From assembly GCA_903874895.1 (NCBI GenBank), contig CAIQUG010000073.1, positions 1 through 35,220 on the forward strand: a stretch of DNA of 35,220 nucleotides. Reading direction: 5' to 3'. The position numbers were made by a program, and so were the translations under genes. The notes beneath the pieces were generated by a model. It was not told the origin of the DNA, searched no databases, and saw only the letters and a list, made by a program, of their open reading frames with translations. Below, in pieces: positions 1 to 7,685 of the stretch. The stretch's first letter is position 1. Every line of letters starts with the position of its first letter. The DNA is from an uncultured Caulobacterales bacterium (GTDB taxonomy: Bacteria > Pseudomonadota > Alphaproteobacteria > Caulobacterales > Caulobacteraceae).

Positions 1-235
1 AGAAATCACGGTATTCTCTGATGGGGTTCCTAAGGAAATGGGCGGCCGAACGCGGTCGCCTTTGAAAGGCACACTTCTGAAATGGCCCTGGAGAATGAGG
101 GCCGGATTTGAGGGAATATTCGGGTTGCAGGCCGAAGGTGGAGAGCAGGTCGCGTTTCCGGCAACTCGGCAAACCACGGAAATCACAGGGTTATTCCCCG
201 CGTTCAAACCACACTTCAGTTTCCGGAGGACTGAA

Positions 236-311
<76 letters not shown>

Positions 312-346
312 GCACCGAACGACGCCAGACGCCGACGGGAGGGGGC

Positions 347-375
347 GATCTATCCGCCTTTGCTGGCATTGGCAA
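347..375 (-). promoter_or_regulatory. Candidate promoter of tRNA-Lys
   Basis: On the minus strand, -35 TTGCCAA (375-369) is separated by 14 nt from GATAGATC (354-347). The latter matches the Caulobacter housekeeping -10 pattern GCTANAWC at all but one position. The -35 is weaker (4 of 7 against TTGACGS). It lies about 35 nt before the mature tRNA 5' end, which suits a short processed leader. Confidence 0.45.
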
Positions 376-500
376 GGAAAAAGGCGGCGTCGATCCGCAG
401 CGGGGGCTGTCCAGCCTCCCGACGGGCGCGGTGACGCTCGCTCGGCAACCGACGGCCACTCCCGGGAAATCCATCCGGCTCCCGTGGGAAAGAATTTAAT

Positions 501-513
501 GTTGGTAACCAAC
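501..513. promoter_or_regulatory. Inverted repeat, candidate operator upstream of che cluster
   Basis: GTTGGT-A-ACCAAC is a perfect 6-bp inverted repeat around one base, 157 bp before the first che gene. It sits in a short locally AT-richer stretch that also contains TTAA (497-500). Its symmetry suits a dimeric DNA-binding protein. No known factor is assigned. Confidence 0.35.
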
Positions 514-669
514 TCTTCACGTGGAGTCATCAAGGTGCGGGCATCTGACCACCGGTCGGCCGCGTCGATTACAGCAAGAGCGTCCCGCTTCTCTGAGGTT
601 CGAGCGGGTCCGTTGCTGGACAACGTTCGGCGCGTTGCACCGGAAAGGCGATGGAGGGGAACCGACCAC

Positions 670-1011
670 ATGGACGCTGATGACGTGGCGACGCTGGTGC
701 TGCCGCCGGTCCTGGACCTGAAGGCCGTGGGTGGCCTGCATGCCGACCTGCTGGCCGTGCGGGGACGACCGCTGACGCTGGACGCCTCCCAGGTGTCGCG
801 CCTGGGCGGACTGGGGCTGCAGGTCCTGCTGGCCGCGCGGACCACCTGGGCCGAAGACGCCCAGCCTTTCGCCGTCATCAACCCGTCGGAAGATTTTACC
901 GGAGCGCTCGATCTGTTCGGCGCCCCAGATCTCGAGCCGGTCGCGCCCCTCGCGCACGACCCGTCCGCCACCGACCCAAATTCCGTCGACGCCAGGGAGC
1001 ATCGTTCGTGA
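670..1011 (+). CDS. STAS-domain protein, first gene of che operon (CheX of Caulobacter/Sinorhizobium)
   Basis: A 113-residue protein resembling a single STAS (anti-sigma-factor antagonist-like) domain. The core around residues 10-85 shows the alternating strand/helix pattern, with LTLDASQVSRLGGLGLQVLL at about 35-55. This is the segment where STAS proteins carry their phosphorylatable Ser or Thr; here Ser and Asp occur. The start at ATG 670 follows GGAGGGGA at 653-660. Its stop overlaps the next start (GTGA, 1008-1011), so translation is coupled to CheY. In Sinorhizobium and Caulobacter a STAS protein occupies this slot and is called CheX. It is unrelated to the Thermotoga phosphatase CheX. 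Its role in chemotaxis is not settled. The family is clear from the pattern and the location; the function is inferred. Confidence 0.8.
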   Translation: MDADDVATLVLPPVLDLKAVGGLHADLLAVRGRPLTLDASQVSRLGGLGLQVLLAARTTWAEDAQPFAVINPSEDFTGALDLFGAPDLEPVAPLAHDPSATDPNSVDAREHRS

Positions 1012-1373
1012 CCAAGACCATTCTCACCGTAGATGATAGCCGGACCATGCGTGACATGCTGCATCTGGCACTGACCGAGGCGGGTTTCCGCGTGGTCCAG
1101 GCCGTGGACGGACTCGACGGGCTGGAGGCGCTCGACGCCGCCCAGGCCGACGTGATCATCACGGATATCAACATGCCGCGGCTGGACGGCTTCGGCTTCA
1201 TCGAAGGTGTCCGGAAGAATGACCGGCACCGCGCCACGCCGATCCTGGTGCTGACGACGGAAAGCGACACCAGCAAGAAGCAGCGGGCGCGCGACGCCGG
1301 TGCCACGGGCTGGATCGTCAAGCCGTTCAATCCGGAAAAGCTGATCGACGCGATTCGTCGCGTCGCCGCCTGA
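1008..1373 (+). CDS. cheY: CheY-type response regulator (first copy)
   Basis: A 121-residue stand-alone receiver domain. The acidic pocket is D9/D10, the phosphoacceptor is D53 (ITDINMP), the switch Thr is T83 and the conserved Lys is K105 (VKPF). There is no output domain, so it acts by protein binding, either at the flagellar motor or as a phosphate sink. The start is GTG 1008, overlapping the stop of the STAS gene by four bases. It lies 37 bp before cheA, its likely phosphodonor. Alphaproteobacterial che clusters usually encode two CheYs with divided roles, one motor-binding and one sink. Which one this is cannot be read from the sequence, although the position matches CheY1 of Sinorhizobium, described as the sink. 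Confidence 0.95.
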   Translation: MTKTILTVDDSRTMRDMLHLALTEAGFRVVQAVDGLDGLEALDAAQADVIITDINMPRLDGFGFIEGVRKNDRHRATPILVLTTESDTSKKQRARDAGATGWIVKPFNPEKLIDAIRRVAA

Positions 1374-1410
1374 TTCCCGCCCGCAACTCTTCAGGACGTC
1401 AGGCTCCGCC

Positions 1411-3738
1411 ATGGATCCACTTGCCGCAATCAAGGTCACCTTCTTCCAGGAGTGTGAGGAGCAGCTTGCCGAACTCGAGGGTGGGCTGCTGGCCATGGAG
1501 GGGGGCGACCACGATCCGGAGATCGTCAACGCGGTCTTCCGGGCCGTCCATTCGATCAAGGGCGGCGCCGGGGCCTTCAGCCTCGAGGATCTGGTCCGTT
1601 TCAGCCATGTGTTCGAGACTGCGCTGGATCTGATCCGCAGCGGCGACATCCAGGCCGACCAGGAAACCCTGAAGCTGCTGCTGCGCTCGGCCGATGTCCT
1701 GGCCGACCATGTGCGCGCGGCGCGGGACGGCGGCTCGGTGGACGAGGGGCGCTCCAGCGCCATGGCCGAGGCCCTTGAAGCCCTCGCGTCCGGCATGGGC
1801 GGCGGCGGCGAGGCGGACACCGGCGACGGCTTTGCGGACTTCGTCTTCAATCCCGTCACGATCGACATGTCCGATGCCGCGGCCCCCGCGCCGGACCTGT
1901 CCATCGAGGACCTGCTCGCCCGTGTGACGGGCGAGGCTGCGTCGACGAGCGACGTGCCCGCCGAGACCGCTGGCGACGACGTGACCTGGCACATCCGCTT
2001 CTATCCGCAGGTTGGCCTCTATCAGAAGGCCAACGAATCCGGGCTGCTGCTGCGCGAGCTGGCGCGCCTTGGAAAGGTCGAGGTGCGCCTCGACGCGTCC
2101 GGCCTTCCGACCCTGCAGAACATGAACCCTGAGGATGCCTATCTCGGCTGGTCCGTGGCCCTGTCCGGCCCGACCCTCGAGGAGGCGTCGATCCGCGAAG
2201 TCTTCGAGTGGGTCGAGGGCGACTGCTATCTGGACATCGTCCGCGAGGGCGCTGCCCCGGCTGCGGCTGTGGCCGCGGGCACGGCTCCGGCCGCCAGCAT
2301 CGATGCCGTGGGTGAAGTCGATGTCATGGCCCTGATCCGCGCGGCCCAGGCCGCCGAGGTTCCGGCGGCGGCCATGACGCCACCGACGGCCGCCCCCCGG
2401 CCCGCCGAAGCCCCGGCCAAGGTCGAGCCGACCAAGACACGGGAAGCCGCCCTTGACGCCAAGGCCCAGGCCGCGGCCCGGGAAGCCTCTCCCCAGACCA
2501 TCCGCGTGGACCTGGAGCGGGTCGATCGCCTCATCGATCTCGTCGGCGAACTGGTGATCAATCAGGCCATGCTCACCCAGCGCGTGGCGGAATGCGGCCT
2601 GCAGCGGGCCTCGTCCGTGGCCATGGGCCTGGATGACCTGGAGCAGTTGACCCGGGAGATCCAGGACAGCGTCATGGCCATCCGCGCCCAGCCGGTGAAG
2701 TCCGTGTTCCAGCGCTTCCCGCGCCTGGTCCGCGAGATCGCGGCCATGACCGGCAAGGAAGTCCGCCTGATCATGGACGGGGAGGGGACCGAGGTCGACA
2801 AGACCGTGATCGAGCGCCTGTCCGATCCGCTCACCCACATGATCCGCAACGCCATTGACCATGGCCTGGAAACGCCGGACGAGCGCGAAGCCGCCGGCAA
2901 GCCGCGGGAAGGCGTCGTCCGCCTGGCGGCGCTGCACCGCTCCGGCCGGATCGTGATCGAGATCTCCGACGACGGCCGCGGCATCAACCGCCCGCGGGTC
3001 AAGCAGATCGCCGTGGACAAGGGCCTGATCAGTCCCGAGACAAATCTGTCGGACGACGAGATCGACAACCTGATCTTCATGGCCGGTTTCTCCACGGCCG
3101 CCACCGTATCCGACATTTCCGGCCGCGGCGTGGGCATGGACGTGGTCCGGCGGTCGATCCAGTCCCTCGGCGGACGGATCAACATCAGCTCCCGGCCCGG
3201 CCAGGGCTCGACCTTCACCCTGAGCCTGCCGCTCACGCTGGCGGTGCTGGACGGAATGGTCGTCACCGTGGCGGGCCAGACCCTGGTCGCGCCCCTCACG
3301 GCGATCATCGAAAGCCTGCAGCCCAAGGCCGCGGACGTGCGCAGCCTGGGCCCGAACGCCCAGGTCATCGCCATCCGCGATACCCATGTGCCGCTGATCG
3401 ATATCGGCCGCTCCCTGGGCTATCGCACCGTCACCCCGCCGCCGACCGAGGGGGTCGCCCTGCTGGTGGAAGGCGAGGGCGGCAGCCGCGCGGCCCTGAT
3501 GGTCGATGCCATCCAGGGGCAGCGCCAGGTGGTCATCAAGAGTCTCGAAGCCAACTACCGGCCGGTGCCCGGCATCGCCGCGGCCACCATCCTGGGCGAC
3601 GGTCGCGTGGCCCTCATTCTCGACATCGATGCGGTGATGGTGCCCAAGCCCCACGAGGGCCTGGGCGCTGCCTCCGCTCCGGCGGCTGGCGGATTTGATC
3701 CGGCCGTCGTTCCCACGTCCCTTGCCAAGGTAGGGTAG
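1411..3738 (+). CDS. cheA: Chemotaxis histidine kinase CheA
   Basis: A 775-residue CheA with the full domain order. The P1/Hpt domain (1-110) carries phosphorylated H47 in [13 protein letters not shown]2-like segment (about 190-285) would dock CheY/CheB. An Ala/Pro linker (290-350) is followed by the P3 dimerisation helices (about 355-430). The P4 ATPase (430-615) has an N box near 476 ([10 protein letters not shown]), DDGRGIN near 519 and GRGVGMD near 570. A P5 CheW-like domain (about 620-750) ends the protein. It transfers phosphate from H47 to the CheY and CheB receivers under receptor control. The start at ATG 1411 has AGG-rich sequence upstream. CheW follows four bases after the stop. 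Confidence 0.98.
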   Translation: MDPLAAIKVTFFQECEEQLAELEGGLLAMEGGDHDPEIVNAVFRAVHSIKGGAGAFSLEDLVRFSHVFETALDLIRSGDIQADQETLKLLLRSADVLADHVRAARDGGSVDEGRSSAMAEALEALASGMGGGGEADTGDGFADFVFNPVTIDMSDAAAPAPDLSIEDLLARVTGEAASTSDVPAETAGDDVTWHIRFYPQVGLYQKANESGLLLRELARLGKVEVRLDASGLPTLQNMNPEDAYLGWSVALSGPTLEEASIREVFEWVEGDCYLDIVREGAAPAAAVAAGTAPAASIDAVGEVDVMALIRAAQAAEVPAAAMTPPTAAPRPAEAPAKVEPTKTREAALDAKAQAAAREASPQTIRVDLERVDRLIDLVGELVINQAMLTQRVAECGLQRASSVAMGLDDLEQLTREIQDSVMAIRAQPVKSVFQRFPRLVREIAAMTGKEVRLIMDGEGTEVDKTVIERLSDPLTHMIRNAIDHGLETPDEREAAGKPREGVVRLAALHRSGRIVIEISDDGRGINRPRVKQIAVDKGLISPETNLSDDEIDNLIFMAGFSTAATVSDISGRGVGMDVVRRSIQSLGGRINISSRPGQGSTFTLSLPLTLAVLDGMVVTVAGQTLVAPLTAIIESLQPKAADVRSLGPNAQVIAIRDTHVPLIDIGRSLGYRTVTPPPTEGVALLVEGEGGSRAALMVDAIQGQRQVVIKSLEANYRPVPGIAAATILGDGRVALILDIDAVMVPKPHEGLGAASAPAAGGFDPAVVPTSLAKVG

Positions 3739-3742
3739 TCCT

Positions 3743-4240
3743 ATGGAAGATATTGTTCAGCGCAAGACCGGTGATGGCATCGAACTGATCTCGTTCCGGA
3801 TCGGCGATCAGGAGTTCTGCGTCGACATCATGGCCGTACGGGAAATCCGGGGCTGGACGCCGGCCACGTCGCTGCCCCAGGCGCCCAGCTTCGTGAAGGG
3901 GGTGATCAACCTCCGCGGTGCGGTGCTGCCGATCGTGGACCTGGCCGCGCGGATGGGCATGGCCGTGACCGAACCGAACGAGCGGCACGTGATCATCGTG
4001 ACCCGCATCTGTGACCAGCAGGTGGGGCTGCTGGTGGACGCGGTCTGCGACATCATCACGGTGGATACCGGCACCATCCAGCAGACGCCGGACCTGGCCT
4101 GCGACGTGGTCAAGACCTTCGTGAAGGGGCTTCTGGCCATGGAGGGCCGGATGATCAGCCTGATTTCCCTCGACAACGTCCTGCCGACCCTCGAGGTCGA
4201 GCAGACCGGGGCCGAAACCGCCAGCATCCTCGCGGCTTGA
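3743..4240 (+). CDS. cheW: Chemotaxis coupling protein CheW
   Basis: A 165-residue single CheW domain. It couples chemoreceptor tips to the P5 domain of CheA in the signalling array. The CheW pattern is clear: a beta strand [18 protein letters not shown] at about 18-35, then [17 protein letters not shown] (about 52-68), which is the hallmark segment, and later [10 protein letters not shown]. The C-terminus extends slightly past the usual end with an Ala/Gly-rich tail. It sits four bases after cheA and eleven before cheR, inside the operon. Confidence 0.96.
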   Translation: MEDIVQRKTGDGIELISFRIGDQEFCVDIMAVREIRGWTPATSLPQAPSFVKGVINLRGAVLPIVDLAARMGMAVTEPNERHVIIVTRICDQQVGLLVDAVCDIITVDTGTIQQTPDLACDVVKTFVKGLLAMEGRMISLISLDNVLPTLEVEQTGAETASILAA

Positions 4241-4250
4241 CCGGAAACCG

Positions 4251-5138
4251 ATGATCGACGCCAAGAGCCAAAACAAGACCACCGGACGTCTGGTCGACGG
4301 TGAGTTCCTCTTCACGGCGGAGGATTTCCGGCGGATCGCGGCGATGATTCATGCCGACGCGGGAATTTCCCTCAGCGAGAACAAGGCGACGCTGGTCTAT
4401 TCCCGGCTGGCCAAGCGCCTGCGGGCGCTCGGTCTGGAGAGCTTCAAGGACTATTGCGCCCTCGTCCAGGGGCAGGACGGGCTGGACGAACGTCAGCAGA
4501 TGCTGGCCTCCCTCACCACGAACGTGACCCGCTTCTTCCGCGAGCCGCATCATTTCGAACACCTGGCCGCCAAGGTGCTTCCGCCCCTGCTCGACGCCGC
4601 CAAGCGGGGCGGGCGGGTGCGCATCTGGTCCGCCGCCTGCTCCAGCGGGCAGGAACCCTATTCCATCGCCATTGCCATCCTGCGGCTGATGCCCAATGCC
4701 GCGGACTACGACATCAAGATCCTGGCAACGGACATCGATCCCAACGTGGTGGCCTTCGGCCGGACCGGTGTCTACACCCAGGACCTGGTAGCCGGCGTCT
4801 CCGCCGACGATCTGCGGCGGTTCATGGAACCCACCCTGTCGGATCGCGGTGAAAAGGCCTATCGCGTGAACGAGGCCATGGCCTCCCTCGTGTCCTTCCG
4901 CGAGCTGAACCTGATCGGCGACTGGCCGATGAAGGGGAAGTTCGACGCGATCTTCTGCCGCAACGTGGTGATCTATTTCGAAGAGGCGACGCAGTCCCGG
5001 ATCTGGGCGCGGTTCACGCCGCTCATGATGCCGAACGCGCGGCTTTACATCGGCCATTCCGAGCGCGTCACCGGACCGGCGGCGAACCAGCTCGTCGGTG
5101 ATGGCCTGACAACCTATCGACTGGCAGGAGGCGTCTGA
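4251..5138 (+). CDS. cheR: Chemoreceptor glutamate methyltransferase CheR
   Basis: A 295-residue CheR. It methylates receptor glutamates using S-adenosylmethionine, giving adaptation together with CheB. The N-terminal helical domain (20-85) is followed by the family signature LTTNVTRFFREPHHF (88-102), the SAM-binding loop WSAACSSGQEPYS (126-138) and DAIFCRNVVIYF near 227-238. The C-terminal chemoreceptor in the same cluster ends in a W-x-x-F peptide, the type of tail that tethers CheR in other bacteria. The gap to cheB is three bases. Confidence 0.97.
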   Translation: MIDAKSQNKTTGRLVDGEFLFTAEDFRRIAAMIHADAGISLSENKATLVYSRLAKRLRALGLESFKDYCALVQGQDGLDERQQMLASLTTNVTRFFREPHHFEHLAAKVLPPLLDAAKRGGRVRIWSAACSSGQEPYSIAIAILRLMPNAADYDIKILATDIDPNVVAFGRTGVYTQDLVAGVSADDLRRFMEPTLSDRGEKAYRVNEAMASLVSFRELNLIGDWPMKGKFDAIFCRNVVIYFEEATQSRIWARFTPLMMPNARLYIGHSERVTGPAANQLVGDGLTTYRLAGGV

Positions 5139-5141
5139 CCC

Positions 5142-6212
5142 ATGGCCCGCGTCCGTACCCTCATCGTGGATGACAGCGCGACCATGCGCAGCCTGATTGC
5201 CGCGGCCTTGCGCAAGGACCCGGACATCGAGGTCGTGGGGCAGGCCGGGGATCCCCTGGAAGCCCGCGAGGCGATCAAGGTCCTCAATCCCGACGTGATC
5301 ACCCTCGACATCGAGATGCCGAACATGAACGGCCTCGACTTCCTCGAGAAGATCATGCGCCTGCGCCCGACCCCGGTGATCATGGTGTCGACCCTGACCC
5401 AGGCCGGTGCCGATGCGACCCTCACCGCCCTCGAGTTCGGAGCGGTCGACTGCGTCGGCAAGCCGATGGGCGGTGTCGCCGATGCGATCCAGGCCTTTGC
5501 CGGCCTGCCGGAGCGGGTCAAGGCCGCGGCGTCGGCCAAGTTGCGCCCCCTGGGCAATGCGGCCCAGTTCCGCCAGCCGCCCGTGCGTCCCGCCAGCGCG
5601 CCCACCGAGTCCAATTTCAAGCCCAATGGTCGCCTCGTGGCCATCGGGGCCTCCACCGGAGGTGTGGAAGCGCTGCTGACGGTGATCTCGCGCTTCCCGG
5701 CCAACTGCCCGCCGACGGTGATCACGCAGCACATGCCTGCCGCCTTCACCAAGAGTTTCGCCGATCGTCTGAACCGTTCGTCCGCGGCCCAGGTGCAGGA
5801 AGCCTATGACGGGGCGGTGCTGGAGACCGGCAAGATCTATCTCGCCCCCGGCGGTGCCACGCACCTGGAGGTTGTCGGTCAGACCCAGTGGCGTTGCCGA
5901 CTGGTGGAAAGCGATACCGTCAACGGGCATCGCCCATCGGTTGACGTCCTGTTCCATTCGGTGGCCAAGGCCGTCGGTGCACGGGGGGTGGGCGCGCTCC
6001 TCACCGGCATGGGCCGGGACGGTGCCCGTGGCCTGCTGGCCATGCGTGACGCCGGCGCTGTGACCTTTGCCCAGGATGAGGCCACCAGCGTGGTCTATGG
6101 CATGCCCAAGGCGGCGGTGGAGGTCGGGGCGGTCCAGCGTCAGTACGGCCTCGACCGGATGGCAGCCGGCATTCTGAATTCCTGCAACACTGACGCCGTG
6201 GAGACGCACTGA
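5142..6212 (+). CDS. cheB: Chemotaxis methylesterase CheB
   Basis: A 356-residue two-domain protein. The N-terminal receiver has acidic residues D10/D11 and phosphoacceptor D56 (TLDIEMP). A linker (about 125-160) is followed by the esterase domain, with catalytic S171 (GASTGG), H197 (QHMP) and D293 (GMGRDG). These three are each exactly seven residues later than in the E. coli enzyme (164/190/286), so the catalytic core is collinear. It removes receptor methyl groups when phosphorylated by CheA. The stop TGA shares its final base with the ATG of the next gene (TGATG at 6210-6214), indicating coupled translation. Confidence 0.98.
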   Translation: MARVRTLIVDDSATMRSLIAAALRKDPDIEVVGQAGDPLEAREAIKVLNPDVITLDIEMPNMNGLDFLEKIMRLRPTPVIMVSTLTQAGADATLTALEFGAVDCVGKPMGGVADAIQAFAGLPERVKAAASAKLRPLGNAAQFRQPPVRPASAPTESNFKPNGRLVAIGASTGGVEALLTVISRFPANCPPTVITQHMPAAFTKSFADRLNRSSAAQVQEAYDGAVLETGKIYLAPGGATHLEVVGQTQWRCRLVESDTVNGHRPSVDVLFHSVAKAVGARGVGALLTGMGRDGARGLLAMRDAGAVTFAQDEATSVVYGMPKAAVEVGAVQRQYGLDRMAAGILNSCNTDAVETH

Positions 6213-6601
6213 TGCCCGCCGCTTCGTCCCTGAGTGTCCTGGTCGTGGACGACCAGATGACCATTCGATCCCTGGTTCGCTCCGGTCTGCAGCAGATCGG
6301 CGTGACCACCATTGATGAGGCGGCCGATGGCGAACAGGGGCTGCGGCAACTGATCGCCCGTCCGGCCAGCCTGGTTATTACCGACTTCAACATGCCCAAG
6401 CTCGACGGGCTCGGCCTGCTGCGCGCGATCCGGGCGCACCCGCCGATCTCGAAGACGGCGGTGATCATGCTCACCGGTCGCGCGGACAAGGAACTGGTGC
6501 AGCGCGCCGTTCAGTTCGGCGTGAACAACTATCTGGTGAAGCCCTTCACCGTCGGAACGCTGAAAGACAAGATCGAAGCCGTCGTCGGCGGACTGACCTG
6601 A
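6212..6601 (+). CDS. cheY: CheY-type response regulator (second copy)
   Basis: A 129-residue single receiver domain. D13/D14 form the acidic pocket, D58 (ITDFNMP) is the phosphoacceptor, T88 the switch Thr and K110 (LVKPF) the conserved Lys. It keeps a tight CheY pattern, including FNMPKLDGLGLL and the NNYLVKPF end, closer to enteric CheY than the first copy. By position it matches CheY2 of Sinorhizobium, described as the motor-binding regulator. That role is inferred here. It overlaps cheB by one base. Confidence 0.95.
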   Translation: MPAASSLSVLVVDDQMTIRSLVRSGLQQIGVTTIDEAADGEQGLRQLIARPASLVITDFNMPKLDGLGLLRAIRAHPPISKTAVIMLTGRADKELVQRAVQFGVNNYLVKPFTVGTLKDKIEAVVGGLT

Positions 6602-6615
6602 GAGGTGCGTGACTT

Positions 6616-7170
6616 TTGAAAAGCACGGTCGGTACAGCAGGGGAAGAGCACCGCATTCTGGTGGTGCAGGGGGAGTACGTCGTGACCGACGACCCGACGG
6701 CGGTGCTTGTCACCCTGCTGGGAAGCTGTGTCGCGGCCTGCATGCGCGATCCCGTGGCCGGGATTGGCGGGCTGAATCACTTCCTGCTGCCAGGAGATGA
6801 CAATCGCTCCGACCAGATGCGGCATGGCGTCCACGCCATGGAGCTTCTCGTCAACGGCCTGCTGGCCCGTGGTGCGCGCCGTGACCGGCTGGAAGCCAAG
6901 CTGTTCGGCGGAGCCCGGATGGTCACCGGGCTCACCGATGTCGGCCGCCAGAATGCCCTGTTCGCAGAACGTTTCCTCCAGCGGGAAAGCATCCCGGTGG
7001 TGAATTCCAGCCTTGGCGGAGATCAGGCCCGCCGCATCCAGTTCTGGCCCGTTTCCGGACGGGTCCGTCACCTGTTCGTAGAGAAGCAGGCCAATACCGT
7101 TTTCGAGGCGGAACGTCGCCGCCCCACCCCGGTCGCTCCCGTCAACGACGGCGCAGTGGAGTTGTTCTGA
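6616..7170 (+). CDS. cheD: Chemoreceptor glutamine deamidase CheD
   Basis: A 184-residue CheD, which deamidates receptor glutamines to glutamates so that they can be methylated. The catalytic pair is visible as C38 in TLLGSCVAACM and H55 in GLNHFLLPG, 17 residues apart as in Thermotoga CheD (C27/H44). KLFGGARM (about 95-102) is a second family signature. The start is TTG 6616, preceded by GAGAGG at 6600-6605. GTG codons at 6661/6664 are in frame but would remove part of the first conserved strand, so TTG is preferred. The next gene starts one base after its stop. Confidence 0.95.
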   Translation: MKSTVGTAGEEHRILVVQGEYVVTDDPTAVLVTLLGSCVAACMRDPVAGIGGLNHFLLPGDDNRSDQMRHGVHAMELLVNGLLARGARRDRLEAKLFGGARMVTGLTDVGRQNALFAERFLQRESIPVVNSSLGGDQARRIQFWPVSGRVRHLFVEKQANTVFEAERRRPTPVAPVNDGAVELF

Positions 7171-7171
7171 T

Positions 7172-7588
7172 ATGGCCCAGTCCGCAAAGACATCCGCTCA
7201 AAACGCCACGCCCGGTGTCACCGTGGCCAGCGTCAGCGACGGCGGCTCGCCGCTATCGACCGTGCTCATGGCCGTCGCCACCGAGGTGCGGGACCTGGCC
7301 GCGGCCGCGGACGGTTTGCAGGACCTTGTGGGGTCGCTGCTGACCGATCCACTTGCCATGGCCGACTCCAGTGCACTTGAGCGGGGGCAGGCGCTGGACG
7401 CGGTTGTTCAGCGTCTACAGGCGCTCGAGATGTTCCTCGCGACCCTCGCACCGTCAGTCAAACCCGAATGGGCTGTCGATCCAAGAGAGGCTGCTGACCG
7501 TCTTCTACTGGCTAGTCTGGCCCAGAAACTTTCCGGTGTCGCTGTTGATACTGTCCAGGAAGATCGTGGAGACTGTGATTTCTTCTGA
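7172..7588 (+). CDS. cheT: CheT-like protein, candidate CheY-P phosphatase (position of Caulobacter cheU)
   Basis: A 138-residue, largely helical, Ala/Leu-rich protein directly after cheD. Residues 1-25 look disordered. A helix around 31-58 contains LQDLVGSLL, resembling the CheZ segment QDLTGQ but with Ser in place of the catalytic Gln. A second helix at about 70-92 holds D76-A-V-V-Q80, a DxxxQ motif of the kind CheZ uses to dephosphorylate CheY-P. The protein ends in an acidic stretch and two phenylalanines (GDCDFF), like the CheY-binding acidic tail of CheZ that ends in Phe. The gene order from cheX to this gene matches Sinorhizobium, where CheT fills the slot and, as I recall, carries a DxxxQ motif. 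Caulobacter calls this position cheU. The phosphatase role is inferred. Confidence 0.7.
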   Translation: MAQSAKTSAQNATPGVTVASVSDGGSPLSTVLMAVATEVRDLAAAADGLQDLVGSLLTDPLAMADSSALERGQALDAVVQRLQALEMFLATLAPSVKPEWAVDPREAADRLLLASLAQKLSGVAVDTVQEDRGDCDFF

Positions 7589-7594
7589 AGTAAT

Positions 7595-7627
7595 GAATCG
7601 GACGGATCGCGATTAACGATTCGTAAA
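7595..7627. promoter_or_regulatory. Candidate CtrA box and paired GANTC sites before the receptor gene
   Basis: The 97-bp gap between cheT and the receptor gene is the widest gap inside the cluster. It contains TTAA (7613-7616), a 7-nt spacer and TAAA (7624-7627), one mismatch from the CtrA box TTAA-N7-TTAA. It also contains GAATC (7595-7599) and GATTC (7618-7622), two CcrM-type methylation sites within an inverted repeat GAATCG...CGATTC. This suggests a separate, cell-cycle-linked promoter for the receptor. Confidence 0.4.
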
Positions 7628-7685
7628 GCAAACCCGTCCAGCCTTGGCATGGGCTGCGGTCCTGCCCGGACCCGCGGAGGGTGCC

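Larger units (their letters stand above)
312..669. other. Non-coding gap between tRNA-Lys and the che cluster
   Basis: This is 358 bases with no convincing gene. The reading frame of the STAS gene stays open upstream to 304, but the upstream codons look like GC-rich chance and run into the tRNA, whereas ATG 670 has a good ribosome site. The gap holds the tRNA promoter, an inverted repeat at 501-513 and a cluster of CGTTG/CAACG repeats at 611-637. No clear promoter for the che cluster was recognised. Confidence 0.6.

Noticed and set aside
58-70. GCCTTT-G-AAAGGC palindrome
   Set aside because: Perfect 13-bp symmetry, but the one-base loop cannot form an RNA hairpin, and it lies in a featureless stretch downstream of the tRNA, with no T-run for a terminator.
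614-632. Possible sigma54 promoter before the che cluster (GG-N10-GC at 618-631)
   Set aside because: Only the GG and GC pairs plus one T fit; the rest of both boxes differ (about 5 of 11 fixed positions).
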